Origin: DATARH01 sp035507475
Lineage (GTDB): Bacteria > Pseudomonadota > Alphaproteobacteria > ATCC43930 > CGMCC-115725
Direction: 5' to 3'
Assembly: GCA_035507475.1 (NCBI GenBank)
Contig: DATJOB010000196.1
Span: forward strand, 1 to 10,436
DNA length: 10,436 bases
Shown here: positions 1 to 6,571 of the stretch, piece after piece
Numbering within the stretch: the first letter of the stretch is position 1
Layout: every line of letters begins with the position of its first letter
Notes under the pieces: generated by a model
What the model saw: only the letters and a program-made list of their open reading frames with translations
What the model was told of the DNA's origin: nothing
Databases searched by the model: none
Translations under genes and position numbers: made by a program

Positions 1-925
1 GGGCTTCACCCACCTGCAGACCGCGCAGCCGGTGACATTCGGCCATCATCTGCTCGCCTATGTGGAGATGGCGGCGCGCGACCGCGGCCGCTTCGCCGAC
101 GCCCGCGCGCGGCTCAACGAGAGCCCGCTTGGCGCCGCGGCGCTCGCCGGCACGTCGTTTCCGATCGACCGTGTCATGACCGCGAAGGCGCTCGGCTTTG
201 CGCGGCCGATGGCGAACTCGCTCGACGCCGTCGCCGATCGCGACTTCGTGCTCGAGGCCTTAGCGGCCTGCGCCATCTGCGCCGTGCATCTGTCGCGCTT
301 CGCCGAGGAGATCGTGATCTGGGCGAGCGAGCCCTTCGGCTTTGTCGCGCTGAGCGACGCCTTCACCACCGGCAGCTCGATCATGCCGCAGAAGCGCAAC
401 CCCGATGCCGCCGAGCTGGTGCGCGCCAAGACCGGCCGGCTCGACGGTGCGCTGGTGGCGCTGCTGACGGTCATGAAAGGCCTGCCGCTCGCCTATCAGA
501 AGGACATGCAGGAGGACAAGGTCCCGGTCTTCGAGGCGGCCGACGCGCTCGAGCTGTGCCTGGCGGCGAGCGAGGGCATGGTGCGCGACATGCGGCCGCG
601 GGCCGAGCGGTTGCGCGAGGCTGCGGCGCGCGGCTACAGCACGGCGACCGATCTCGCCGACTGGCTGGTGCGGGTCCTCGGCATGCCGTTCCGCGAGGCG
701 CACCACGCGACCGGGGCGATCGTCAAGCGCGCCGAGGCGCTCGGCTCGCCGCTCGCGGCGCTGCCGCTCGCCGAGCTGCAGGCGGTCGAGCCGCGGATCA
801 CCGCGGCGGTCTTCGACGTGCTCGATGTCGAGCGCTCGGCGGCGAGTCGCACCAGCTTCGGCGGCACCGCGCCGGAGCGCGTCCGCACCGCCATCGCGGC
901 GGCGCGCGCGCGGTACTGCGGATGA
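1..925 (+). CDS. argH: Argininosuccinate lyase, C-terminal part (5' end outside window)
   Basis: Cytosolic enzyme that splits argininosuccinate into arginine and fumarate, the last step of arginine synthesis. The reading frame is open from base 2, giving 307 residues. Family members are usually about 460–470 aa, so roughly the first 150 are missing to the left. The fragment opens with GFTHLQTAQP, the region holding the conserved active-site Thr-His pair of the family (His is fragment residue 4). The fumarate-lyase superfamily signature GSSIMPQKRNP follows at fragment residues 124–134, the mobile loop carrying the catalytic serine. Helical residues after it (YQKDMQEDK) and the C-terminal SRTSFGGTAPERV segment also fit ArgH. 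The TGA stop overlaps the ATG of the next gene (ATGA at 922–925), so translation is probably coupled to the small lipoprotein downstream. Identity is secure. Only the truncation by the window edge limits it. Confidence 0.97.
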   Translation, partial: GFTHLQTAQPVTFGHHLLAYVEMAARDRGRFADARARLNESPLGAAALAGTSFPIDRVMTAKALGFARPMANSLDAVADRDFVLEALAACAICAVHLSRFAEEIVIWASEPFGFVALSDAFTTGSSIMPQKRNPDAAELVRAKTGRLDGALVALLTVMKGLPLAYQKDMQEDKVPVFEAADALELCLAASEGMVRDMRPRAERLREAAARGYSTATDLADWLVRVLGMPFREAHHATGAIVKRAEALGSPLAALPLAELQAVEPRITAAVFDVLDVERSAASRTSFGGTAPERVRTAIAAARARYCG

Positions 926-1125
926 GCCTCATGCCGATGCACCCCGCTCCCAGCAGCCCCCTACGCACCGGCCGGCCGCCGGCGGTGCGCTGCGGCGCCG
1001 TCGCGGGCCGCCTCGCCCTCGCGCTGGCGCTCGCCGCGCTGCTTGCGGGATGCGGCAAGAAAGGCCTGCCGCAGCCGCCGCCCGACGAGCCCAGTACCTA
1101 TCCGACCGTCTATCCGCATGAGTGA
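922..1125 (+). CDS. lptM: Small lipoprotein of the LptM (YifL) type
   Basis: A 67-residue lipoprotein. A long hydrophobic run of Leu/Ala (residues 31–42) ends in the lipobox LLAGC with Cys44, giving a mature lipopeptide of only 24 residues. The GCGKKGLPQPPP after the cysteine matches the GCG-x-KG-Pro-rich pattern of LptM/YifL. In E. coli LptM binds the LptD–LptE LPS translocon and helps its oxidative maturation. That role here is inferred from the family and from the common alphaproteobacterial neighbours argH and lysA. The start is uncertain. ATG 922 overlaps the argH stop (ATGA) but gives a 30-residue n-region, unusually long. A GTG at 985 in the same frame would give a 46-residue protein with a normal 22-residue signal. 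ATGs at 931 and 937 are also possible. No clear Shine-Dalgarno separates them. The stop overlaps the lysA start by 8 nt. Confidence 0.85.
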   Translation: MSLMPMHPAPSSPLRTGRPPAVRCGAVAGRLALALALAALLAGCGKKGLPQPPPDEPSTYPTVYPHE

Positions 1126-2404
1126 TCCGTTCCGCTATCGTCAGGGCGAGCTGCACGCCGAAGCGGTGCCGGTCGCGCGCATCGCCGAGGCTGTCGGCAC
1201 CCCGGTCTATGTCTATTCCGCAGCCTCCTTCGCCGCACAGTACCGCACGCTGGCGGCGGCGCTGGCGCCGGTCGACCCGCTGATCTGCTACGCCGTCAAG
1301 GCCAACTCGAACCAGGCGGTGCTGACGCTGTTCGGCGGGCTCGGCGCCGGCGCGGACGTGGTGTCGGAGGGCGAGCTGCGCCGCGCGCTGGCGGCAGGCA
1401 TTCCGCCGCAACGGATCGTCTTTTCCGGCGTCGGCAAGACCCACTCCGAGCTCGCCGCCGCGCTCGACGCGGACATCCATCAGATCAATGTCGAGTCGGT
1501 TCCCGAATTGCGGGCGCTGAGCGAGCTGGCCAGCGGCCGGGGCCAGACCGCCCGGGTCGCGCTGCGCGTCAACCCCGATGTCGACGCCGAAACGCATACG
1601 GCTATCGCGACCGGCCGCAAGGGCGACAAGTTCGGCATCGCCCATACCGAAATCCCCGCGGCCTACCGGCTGGCGGCCCAGCTTCCCGGTCTCGAAACCG
1701 TTGGGCTGGCCGTGCATATCGGCTCGCAGATCGTCAAACTCGCGCCGTCCCGGGGAGCGTTCTCGCGCATCGCCGCGCTGGTGGGCGCGCTGCGCGCCGA
1801 GGGCCACAGCGTGCCGCGCGTCGATCTCGGCGGCGGCTTGACTGTCCGCTATCACGAGGACGATCCCGAGCCGGTCAGCCCCGCGCAGTACGCCGGCCTG
1901 GTGGAGGAAATCTTCGGCCGGCTCGACGTCGCGCTGGCCTTCGAGCCGGGGCGGTTTCTCGTCGGGCCCGGCGGCGTCCTCGTCGCGCGCATCGTCTACG
2001 TCAAGGAGGGCGAGCCGCGGATCGTCGTGCTCGACGCGGCGATGAACGACTTGGTGCGCCCGGCGATGTACGATATCGAGCACCGGGTCGTGCCGGTGCG
2101 CGAGCCGGCTGCCGGGGCCGGCCTGATTTCGGTCAACATCGTCGGGCCGGTCTGCGAGAGCACCGACACGTTCAACCGCAACTATCGCGTGCCGCCCTTG
2201 GACGAAGGCGATCTCGTCGCGTTTACGACAGCGGGTGCTTATGGGGCGGTGATGAGCTCGACCTATAATAGTCGCCCCCTGGTTCCCGAGGTGCTGGTCG
2301 ACGGCGACCGGTTCGCAATCGTCCGGGCGCGGCCGGGCTACGACGAGCTGCTGGCGCTCGATACGGTGCCGGACTGGCTCGCCCAGAGCGGCGAGGCACG
2401 ATGA
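1118..2404 (+). CDS. lysA: Diaminopimelate decarboxylase
   Basis: PLP-dependent fold-type III decarboxylase that converts meso-diaminopimelate to L-lysine and CO2 in the cytosol, the last step of lysine synthesis. It also draws on the pool used for peptidoglycan cross-links. The 428-residue length is normal. CYAVKAN places the PLP-binding lysine at K61. VHIGSQI has His200, DLGGGL at 236–241 is the glycine-rich phosphate-binding loop, and EPGR lies at 276–279. GPVCESTD gives the active-site Cys346, and TYNSRP (382–387) holds the conserved C-terminal Tyr383. The ATG at 1118 is chosen because MSDPFRYR is a typical LysA N-terminus in these bacteria and it overlaps the lptM stop by 8 nt. An upstream extension in this frame would read through lptM. 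The stop overlaps the next gene (ATGA 2401–2404). No missing catalytic residue was seen. Confidence 0.97.
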   Translation: MSDPFRYRQGELHAEAVPVARIAEAVGTPVYVYSAASFAAQYRTLAAALAPVDPLICYAVKANSNQAVLTLFGGLGAGADVVSEGELRRALAAGIPPQRIVFSGVGKTHSELAAALDADIHQINVESVPELRALSELASGRGQTARVALRVNPDVDAETHTAIATGRKGDKFGIAHTEIPAAYRLAAQLPGLETVGLAVHIGSQIVKLAPSRGAFSRIAALVGALRAEGHSVPRVDLGGGLTVRYHEDDPEPVSPAQYAGLVEEIFGRLDVALAFEPGRFLVGPGGVLVARIVYVKEGEPRIVVLDAAMNDLVRPAMYDIEHRVVPVREPAAGAGLISVNIVGPVCESTDTFNRNYRVPPLDEGDLVAFTTAGAYGAVMSSTYNSRPLVPEVLVDGDRFAIVRARPGYDELLALDTVPDWLAQSGEAR

Positions 2405-4917
2405 GCAGCGGCGCCGCGCCCGATCGGCTGCTGGCGCGGCGGCTGCGCGCAGCGCGCGCGGCGCTCGCCTGGGAGCGGCTATGGCCGGCGCTGTGGCCGC
2501 CGCTCGGTGTCGCCGGCGGCTTCCTCGTCGTCGCCCTGTTCGATCTCCTGAGCCTCGTCCCGCCGCCGCTGCACACCGCGATTCTCGCCGCTTTCGCGAT
2601 CGCCTTCGCCGGCGCCGCGGCGTGGAGCCTGCGCCGCCTGGCGTGGCCCGACGCGCTCGCCGCGCGCCGCCGCATCGAGCTCAACAGCGGCCTCGCACAC
2701 CGCCCCCTGGCGGCGCTCGCCGACGCGCCGGGGATGCCGCTCGACGCGGCCTCGGCGCGGCTTTGGGAGGCGCATCGCCGGCGCATGGCGGCGGCGATCC
2801 GCCGCCTGCGGATCGGCTGGCCCGCCGCCGGCCTGGCGCGCCGCGACCCGTGGGGGGTGCGCTCGGTCCTGGTGATCCTGCTCCTGGTGGGCGCGGTCGA
2901 TGCCGGCCCGGATTGGCGCGACCGCCTGGCCCGCGCCCTCACCCCGGGATGGGAAGGCGGCGTCGCGGCGGCGGCGGCGAGCTTCGACATCTGGGTGACG
3001 CCGCCCGATTATACCGGGCTGCCGCCGCAATTCCTGCGCGCCGACACGCAGGGTACGGTGCGCATCCCGACCGGCAGCCAGCTGCTCGCGCAAATCCATG
3101 GCGGCCAGGGCCTGCCGCGCCTTTCGATCGACGACCAATCGAGCGATTTCACCGCGGTCGACCGCCACAATTTCCGCGCCGCCAGCGTGCTGACCAAGGG
3201 GCAGGCGCTGACGGTCAGCCAAGGCGGGACGACGCTCGGCCGCTGGCCGATCGAGATCATCCCCGACAATCCGCCGGTCACTTCGTTCGCCGAGCCTCCC
3301 AAGGCGACGCCGCGCGCCGCGCTCAAGCTCGACTACGAGGCGAGCGACGATTACGGGGTCGAATCGGTCAAGGCGGTGATCCGCCGGCAGGACGCCGATC
3401 TGACCGACAAGCCCGGGAACAAGCCCGGGAACACGATCGAGCTCGACCTGCCGCTGCCCGGGCTGCACCTCAAGGAGGCGCGCGCCACCAGCTATCAGGA
3501 CCTGTCGCCGCATCCCTGGGCCGGGCTTCCGGTCGAGATCACGCTCGTCGCGACCGATGCGCTCGGCCAGACCGGCACCAGCGAGCCGGTGCGGATGATC
3601 CTGCCCGAGCGCAACTTCACCAACCCGGTCGCGCGCGCGCTCATCGAGGAGCGCAAGGAGCTGGTGAAGGATCCCGGCTCGGCCGAAGCGGTCGCCGAGG
3701 TGCTCGAAGACCTCAACAAGCGGCCGGCGCTCTATCGCGACGACGCGGTCGTCTATCTCGCGCTCGACCTCGCCGCGCTGCGCCTGCGTCAGGACGACCG
3801 CGACGCGGCGGTCGCGGCGGTCGTGCCGCTGCTGTGGGACACCGCGCTGCGCATCGAGGACGGGCGGATGTCGGTCGCCGAGCAGGAGCTGCGCCGGCTC
3901 CAGCAACAGCTGCAGGACGCGCTGGCCAAGGGCGCCTCGGACGAAGAGATCGACCGGCTCACCAACGAGCTGAAAGAGGCGCTCAACCGCTATCTGCAGG
4001 CGCTCGCCCAGGAGATGCAGAACAATCCGGCGGGCGACCGGCCGCCGCTCGATCCGTCCCGGGTGCTGACCGGCCGCGACCTGCAGCGAATGCTCGACCG
4101 GGCACGCGAGCTGGCGCGCAGCGGCGCGCAGCAGCAGGCGCGCGAGCTCCTGTCGCAGCTGCAGGACATGCTCGAGAACATGCGCATGGCGCGCCCCGGC
4201 GAGATGCAGCAGAACGGCGCCAACGCGGCCGAGCAGACGATGCGTGGGCTGCGCGACCTGATGCAGCGCCAGCAGCAGCTGCTCGATCGCAGCTTTCGGG
4301 CGCAGCGCTCGCAGCAGGGTCAGATGGGGCGGCCGAACGGCCAGCCCGGCGATCAGGCCGACAGCGGCCAGCCCGGCGGTCAGCAGGGCGATCAGGCGGA
4401 CAGCGGCCAGGACGACCTCGGCGGCGCCGCCAAGGACCAGGAGGGGTTGCGCCGCGCGCTCGGCGAGATCATGCGCCGGATGGGCGAAGGCCTCGGCGAC
4501 ATCCCCGATCCGCTCGGCCGGGCGGAGCGGGCGATGCGCGACGCCGCCGCGGCGCTGCAGCGCGCCGCGCCGGGCGACGCCATCGGGCCGCAAAGCGAGG
4601 CGCTCGACCAGCTCCAGCAGGGCGCGCGCGACTTTGCCAAGCAGCTGCGCGAGAACATGGCCAAGGGCTGGGGCAGCCCGGCCGACGATGATACCGGCAC
4701 GACGGACCGCGACACGCCGCAGCAGGGCAACCGCGACCCGTTCGGCCGGCCGCTCTCGGCGAACGGCACCTACGATCAGGGCAACGTGCAGATTCCCGAC
4801 GACAACATCCTGCAGAAATCGCGGCGCATCCTCGACGAGCTGCGGCGGCGCGCCGGCGAGCGCTCGCGGCCAACCATCGAGCTCGATTACCTCGAGCGGC
4901 TGCTGCGGCGGTTCTGA
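2401..4917 (+). CDS. DUF4175 / TIGR02302-family membrane-anchored protein, function unknown
   Basis: An 838-residue protein of the alphaproteobacterial low-complexity family (DUF4175). The molecular role is not known. Hydrophobic segments lie at about 34–52 and 58–77, with a third near 152–168. After these comes a probable periplasmic part with beta-rich, Ig-like stretches (DIWVTPPDYTGLP at about 196; DYEASDDYGVESV from 311). A charged helical region follows from about 480 to 620, rich in Gln, Leu, Arg and Glu, then a low-complexity Gly/Gln/Asp segment around 640–675. The conserved-looking C-terminus (IPDDNILQKSRRILDELRRR from 798, ending YLERLLRRF) is typical of the family as I know it. Start ATG 2401 overlaps the lysA stop and has a GAGG ribosome site at 2393–2396. 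Neighbours are envelope-linked (lipoprotein upstream, murein peptidase downstream), so an envelope role is an inference only. Two internal duplications are listed separately. Confidence 0.88.
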   Translation: MSSGAAPDRLLARRLRAARAALAWERLWPALWPPLGVAGGFLVVALFDLLSLVPPPLHTAILAAFAIAFAGAAAWSLRRLAWPDALAARRRIELNSGLAHRPLAALADAPGMPLDAASARLWEAHRRRMAAAIRRLRIGWPAAGLARRDPWGVRSVLVILLLVGAVDAGPDWRDRLARALTPGWEGGVAAAAASFDIWVTPPDYTGLPPQFLRADTQGTVRIPTGSQLLAQIHGGQGLPRLSIDDQSSDFTAVDRHNFRAASVLTKGQALTVSQGGTTLGRWPIEIIPDNPPVTSFAEPPKATPRAALKLDYEASDDYGVESVKAVIRRQDADLTDKPGNKPGNTIELDLPLPGLHLKEARATSYQDLSPHPWAGLPVEITLVATDALGQTGTSEPVRMILPERNFTNPVARALIEERKELVKDPGSAEAVAEVLEDLNKRPALYRDDAVVYLALDLAALRLRQDDRDAAVAAVVPLLWDTALRIEDGRMSVAEQELRRLQQQLQDALAKGASDEEIDRLTNELKEALNRYLQALAQEMQNNPAGDRPPLDPSRVLTGRDLQRMLDRARELARSGAQQQARELLSQLQDMLENMRMARPGEMQQNGANAAEQTMRGLRDLMQRQQQLLDRSFRAQRSQQGQMGRPNGQPGDQADSGQPGGQQGDQADSGQDDLGGAAKDQEGLRRALGEIMRRMGEGLGDIPDPLGRAERAMRDAAAALQRAAPGDAIGPQSEALDQLQQGARDFAKQLRENMAKGWGSPADDDTGTTDRDTPQQGNRDPFGRPLSANGTYDQGNVQIPDDNILQKSRRILDELRRRAGERSRPTIELDYLERLLRRF
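3409..3432 (+). repeat. Perfect 12-bp tandem duplication inside the DUF4175 gene
   Basis: The unit AAGCCCGGGAAC occurs twice with no gap, in phase with the codons, so the protein reads KPGNKPGN at residues 337–344. The reading frame is kept. It sits between a beta-rich stretch and the LPLPGLHL segment, likely a surface loop where a 4-residue insertion is tolerated. The perfect identity suggests a recent slippage event. Confidence 0.9.
4348..4410 (+). repeat. Imperfect 24-nt direct repeat, period 39 nt, in low-complexity region
   Basis: Two copies of a 24-nt unit start at 4348 and 4387 and differ at one base (GCC versus GCG, a silent Ala change). Both encode GDQADSGQ, separated by PGGQQ. The unit lies in the Gly/Gln/Asp-rich, probably disordered part of the DUF4175 protein (residues about 650–670). 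This is the kind of low-complexity tract after which TIGR02302 is described. Confidence 0.85.
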
Positions 4918-4938
4918 CGTGCGTCGCGCCGCCCTCGC

Positions 4939-5679
4939 GTGACCGCAAGCGCGATCGACCGCCGCACGCTGCTGGCGATCATCGCCGGCAGCGTGGCGCT
5001 GCCCGGGGCCGCGCGGGCGCAGCCCGCCGCGCCCGACGGCCCGCGCCGGCTGCGCCTCAGCAGCCCGCATACCGGCGAGACCTTTGACGGCCCCTATCGT
5101 GACGAGAGCGGCGCCGTGATCCCGTCGGCGATGGCCGAGCTCGCGGTCTTCCTGCGCGATTTTCATTCGGGCGAGGTCATCGCCTTCGATGTCGGCGCGC
5201 TCGATTTCCTCGCTGCGGTGATGGCTTCGGTCGGCGCGAGCGAGGCGCAAGTCCTCTCCGCCTACCGCAACCGCGCGACAAACGAGATGCTGGCGCGCAC
5301 CACTTTCGGGGTCGCCGAGAACAGCCAGCACCTCTACGGGCGCGCGCTCGACATCCGGCTCGGGAGCCGGCTCGCCGAGGCGATGCAGGCGGCGCGCGCG
5401 ATGCGGCGCGGCGGCGTCGGCTGGTACCCCTCTTCCGGGTTCATCCATATCGACAGCGGCCCGGTACGCAACTGGGAGCTCGACGAGTCGGGGCTCGGCA
5501 GCCTGCTGTTCGGCGGTCAGCAGATCCGCTTCAACGACAAGGGCGAGATGGTGATCAGCGCCGGGCACGGCCGCGGCCTGCCGCTGATGGTCAATGGCGG
5601 CCGGCCGCCGACGGTGCGCGAGCGGCTCGCGCGCCTGCACCAGCTCGCGCGCGCCGAGTTCCTGGCGCGCCGCCACTGA
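4939..5679 (+). CDS. MepK/YcbK-like (DUF882, peptidase M15) murein endopeptidase with RR leader and C-terminal extension
   Basis: A 246-residue exported protein. The N-terminus has DRRTLL at 7–12, then a hydrophobic run and ALPGAARAQ near 20–28. This looks like a Tat-type signal with AxA cleavage, though the motif is not the full consensus. The core matches DUF882/M15: SAYRNRATNEML at 107–118, then H131-x6-D138 in HLYGRALD, then WYPSSGFIHID with H170. These are the expected zinc ligands His, Asp, His. E. coli MepK cuts mDAP–mDAP (3-3) cross-links, so a similar periplasmic murein activity is likely here but inferred. About 67 residues follow the usual end of the fold (after GPVRNW, residue 179), which E. 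coli MepK lacks. The GTG at 4939 is the first in-frame start after the upstream stop, which is in the same frame. No clear Shine-Dalgarno precedes it. The gene lies 21 nt after the DUF4175 gene. Confidence 0.87.
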   Translation: MTASAIDRRTLLAIIAGSVALPGAARAQPAAPDGPRRLRLSSPHTGETFDGPYRDESGAVIPSAMAELAVFLRDFHSGEVIAFDVGALDFLAAVMASVGASEAQVLSAYRNRATNEMLARTTFGVAENSQHLYGRALDIRLGSRLAEAMQAARAMRRGGVGWYPSSGFIHIDSGPVRNWELDESGLGSLLFGGQQIRFNDKGEMVISAGHGRGLPLMVNGGRPPTVRERLARLHQLARAEFLARRH

Positions 5680-5695
5680 GCCGGCGGGCGCCGCC

Positions 5696-6355
5696 CTATC
5701 CGGCGGCGAAGGTCACGACGACGCCGCTCGTCGCATCGGGGGCTGGCAGGAAGCCGACGACGAAGTGGCTGGTCTCGCCCGGAAGCAGCCGGTCGCGCGG
5801 CGGATCGACGATCTTGAACACCAGCTCGTGCTGCGCCCCGTCGCGCAGCCCGACCCGCAGGTGCGGCACGGCGCGCGGCACGTTCGTCCGGTTGGTGATG
5901 TCGCCCTCGACGATGAGCCCGTCGGCGTTGCGGGTCGAGGTGACGTTGGCGATGTCGAGCCCGGCGCCGAGCGGCTCGCCCTTGAGGCCCACGGCATCGT
6001 AGAGCCGGCCGGCTTCCGGCCACCTCGCGACGATCCGGTCGCGGCCGAGGATGGCGCCGACGAGGGCGCCGCCGATCAGCAGGATGACGACCACCCAGGC
6101 GAGCCCGGAATGATGTCCCGAGGAGCGCCCGGGGCGGGTCGGCGGCGGCGCGGTCACCGCCGCGCGCGGCTCGGCGGCCGGCGGCGGCTCGGCCAGCGGC
6201 CGTTCGCGCGCCCGCAGCGGCGGCGCCGGCGGCGGCATCGCGCAATACCAGCTATGCCCGCAATTGGCGCAGCGCACGGTGCGCCCGCCGGCCTGGGCGA
6301 GGGCTTTGTCGTCGACCTGGTAGCGCGTGCGGCAGGTCGGACAGGCGAGGATCAT
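5696..6355 (-). CDS. MJ0042-type zinc-ribbon membrane protein with DUF3426-like periplasmic domain
   Basis: A 219-residue protein. The N-terminal CPTC (Cys5, Cys8) and CANC (Cys29, Cys32) form an MJ0042-type zinc ribbon. It is followed by W36, an additional Cys38, and a long Pro/Ala/Arg-rich linker (about 41–78). One membrane segment lies at about 85–104 (LAWVVVILLIGGALVGAILG). The C-terminal 115 residues resemble DUF3426 (DIANVTSTR, VEGDITNRTNVPR, LLPGETSHFVVGF) and should be outside the membrane, with the zinc ribbon in the cytosol. The function is not established; similar proteins are common in alphaproteobacteria. The ATG at 6355 is chosen because the zinc ribbon begins four residues later, although the frame stays open further upstream. 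The gene is transcribed towards the left block, ending 16 nt from the murein peptidase stop, and is divergent from the transporter operon. Confidence 0.88.
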   Translation of the reverse strand: MILACPTCRTRYQVDDKALAQAGGRTVRCANCGHSWYCAMPPPAPPLRARERPLAEPPPAAEPRAAVTAPPPTRPGRSSGHHSGLAWVVVILLIGGALVGAILGRDRIVARWPEAGRLYDAVGLKGEPLGAGLDIANVTSTRNADGLIVEGDITNRTNVPRAVPHLRVGLRDGAQHELVFKIVDPPRDRLLPGETSHFVVGFLPAPDATSGVVVTFAAG

Positions 6356-6388
6356 CGGGGCGCGACGCCGGGTGTTGGGTTGGCGCCG

Positions 6389-6417
6389 ATGATTGCGAAT
6401 TTGCCGCAGCTTGTCGA
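6389..6417 (-). promoter_or_regulatory. Candidate sigma70-type promoter for the zinc-ribbon gene
   Basis: Read on the minus strand, TCGACA (6412–6417, five of six matches to TTGACA) is followed by a 17-nt spacer and AATCAT (6389–6394, four of six matches to TATAAT). Transcription would begin near 6382, giving a leader of about 27 nt before the ATG at 6355. The area is noticeably less GC-rich than the surrounding coding sequence. The call rests on eye matching only. Confidence 0.3.
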
Positions 6418-6507
6418 TGCGACCGCGCGCCTGCTCGGCTTGACTCGACTCGGGCGGCCCGGCAGGCTCGCCGCACAAATTTGAAACGCTATCCGACGGG
6501 AGGCCGA

Positions 6508-6564
6508 GTGGGTTTGTCCGAGCCGGGAGGTCGGCGCATTTTCTGCCGCGCAGCGCAGGGCTGA
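6508..6564 (+). other. Possible short leader ORF upstream of livG (18 codons)
   Basis: A GTG at 6508 is preceded by GGGAGG (6498–6503) at a 4-nt spacing, a better ribosome site than most real genes here have. It opens 18 codons reading (M)GLSEPGGRRIFCRAAQG, ending with TGA at 6562–6564. That stop overlaps the GAGGG (6563–6567) serving livG, and the livG GTG follows 7 nt later, so translational coupling is possible. The peptide is not enriched in Leu, Ile or Val, which argues against a classic amino-acid attenuator. It may be chance. Confidence 0.22.
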
Positions 6565-6571
6565 GGGCGGC

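Larger units (their letters stand above)
6356..6571. other. Divergent intergenic region between zinc-ribbon gene and liv operon
   Basis: These 216 nt are the only sizeable non-coding gap in the window. It contains the minus-strand promoter candidate, a short AT-richer patch around 6475–6495, an 11-bp palindrome CGGGCGGCCCG at 6451–6461, a doubled GACTC at 6442–6451, and a GGGAGG at 6498–6503. No strong plus-strand promoter was found. The best matches are TTGACT at 6440–6445, without a good -10, and TTGTCC/CATTTT at 6514–6542. Any control of the transporter operon must act from here or from inside it. Confidence 0.7.

Noticed and set aside
929..2083. 384-codon minus-strand open frame opposite lysA
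   Set aside because: Same cause. The plus strand holds lptM and a complete lysA with all catalytic motifs.
2264..2269. Perfect TATAAT within the 3' part of lysA
   Set aside because: No -35-like sequence or extended -10 lies upstream at a usable distance. The bases encode the conserved TYNSRP motif of LysA.
2481..4691. 736-codon plus-strand open frame in another phase within the DUF4175 gene
   Set aside because: Low-complexity Arg/Ala/Pro/Gly product with no recognisable domain; an out-of-phase shadow of the real gene.
2479..5676. Very long open frame on the minus strand (1065 codons) opposite the DUF4175 and peptidase genes
   Set aside because: It is a shadow frame produced by strong GC bias at third positions. 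The product is rich in Arg/Ala/Leu with no domain, and both plus-strand genes beneath it have clear family motifs.
5683..5695. GGCGG-GCG-CCGCC hairpin in the convergent gap, possible terminator
   Set aside because: The stem is only 5 bp with a 3-nt loop and no T-run on either strand. Such hairpins are expected by chance at this GC content.
6514..6542. TTGTCC, 17-nt spacer, CATTTT as a promoter for the transporter operon
   Set aside because: Only four and three of six matches; too weak to call, and incompatible with the leader ORF candidate.
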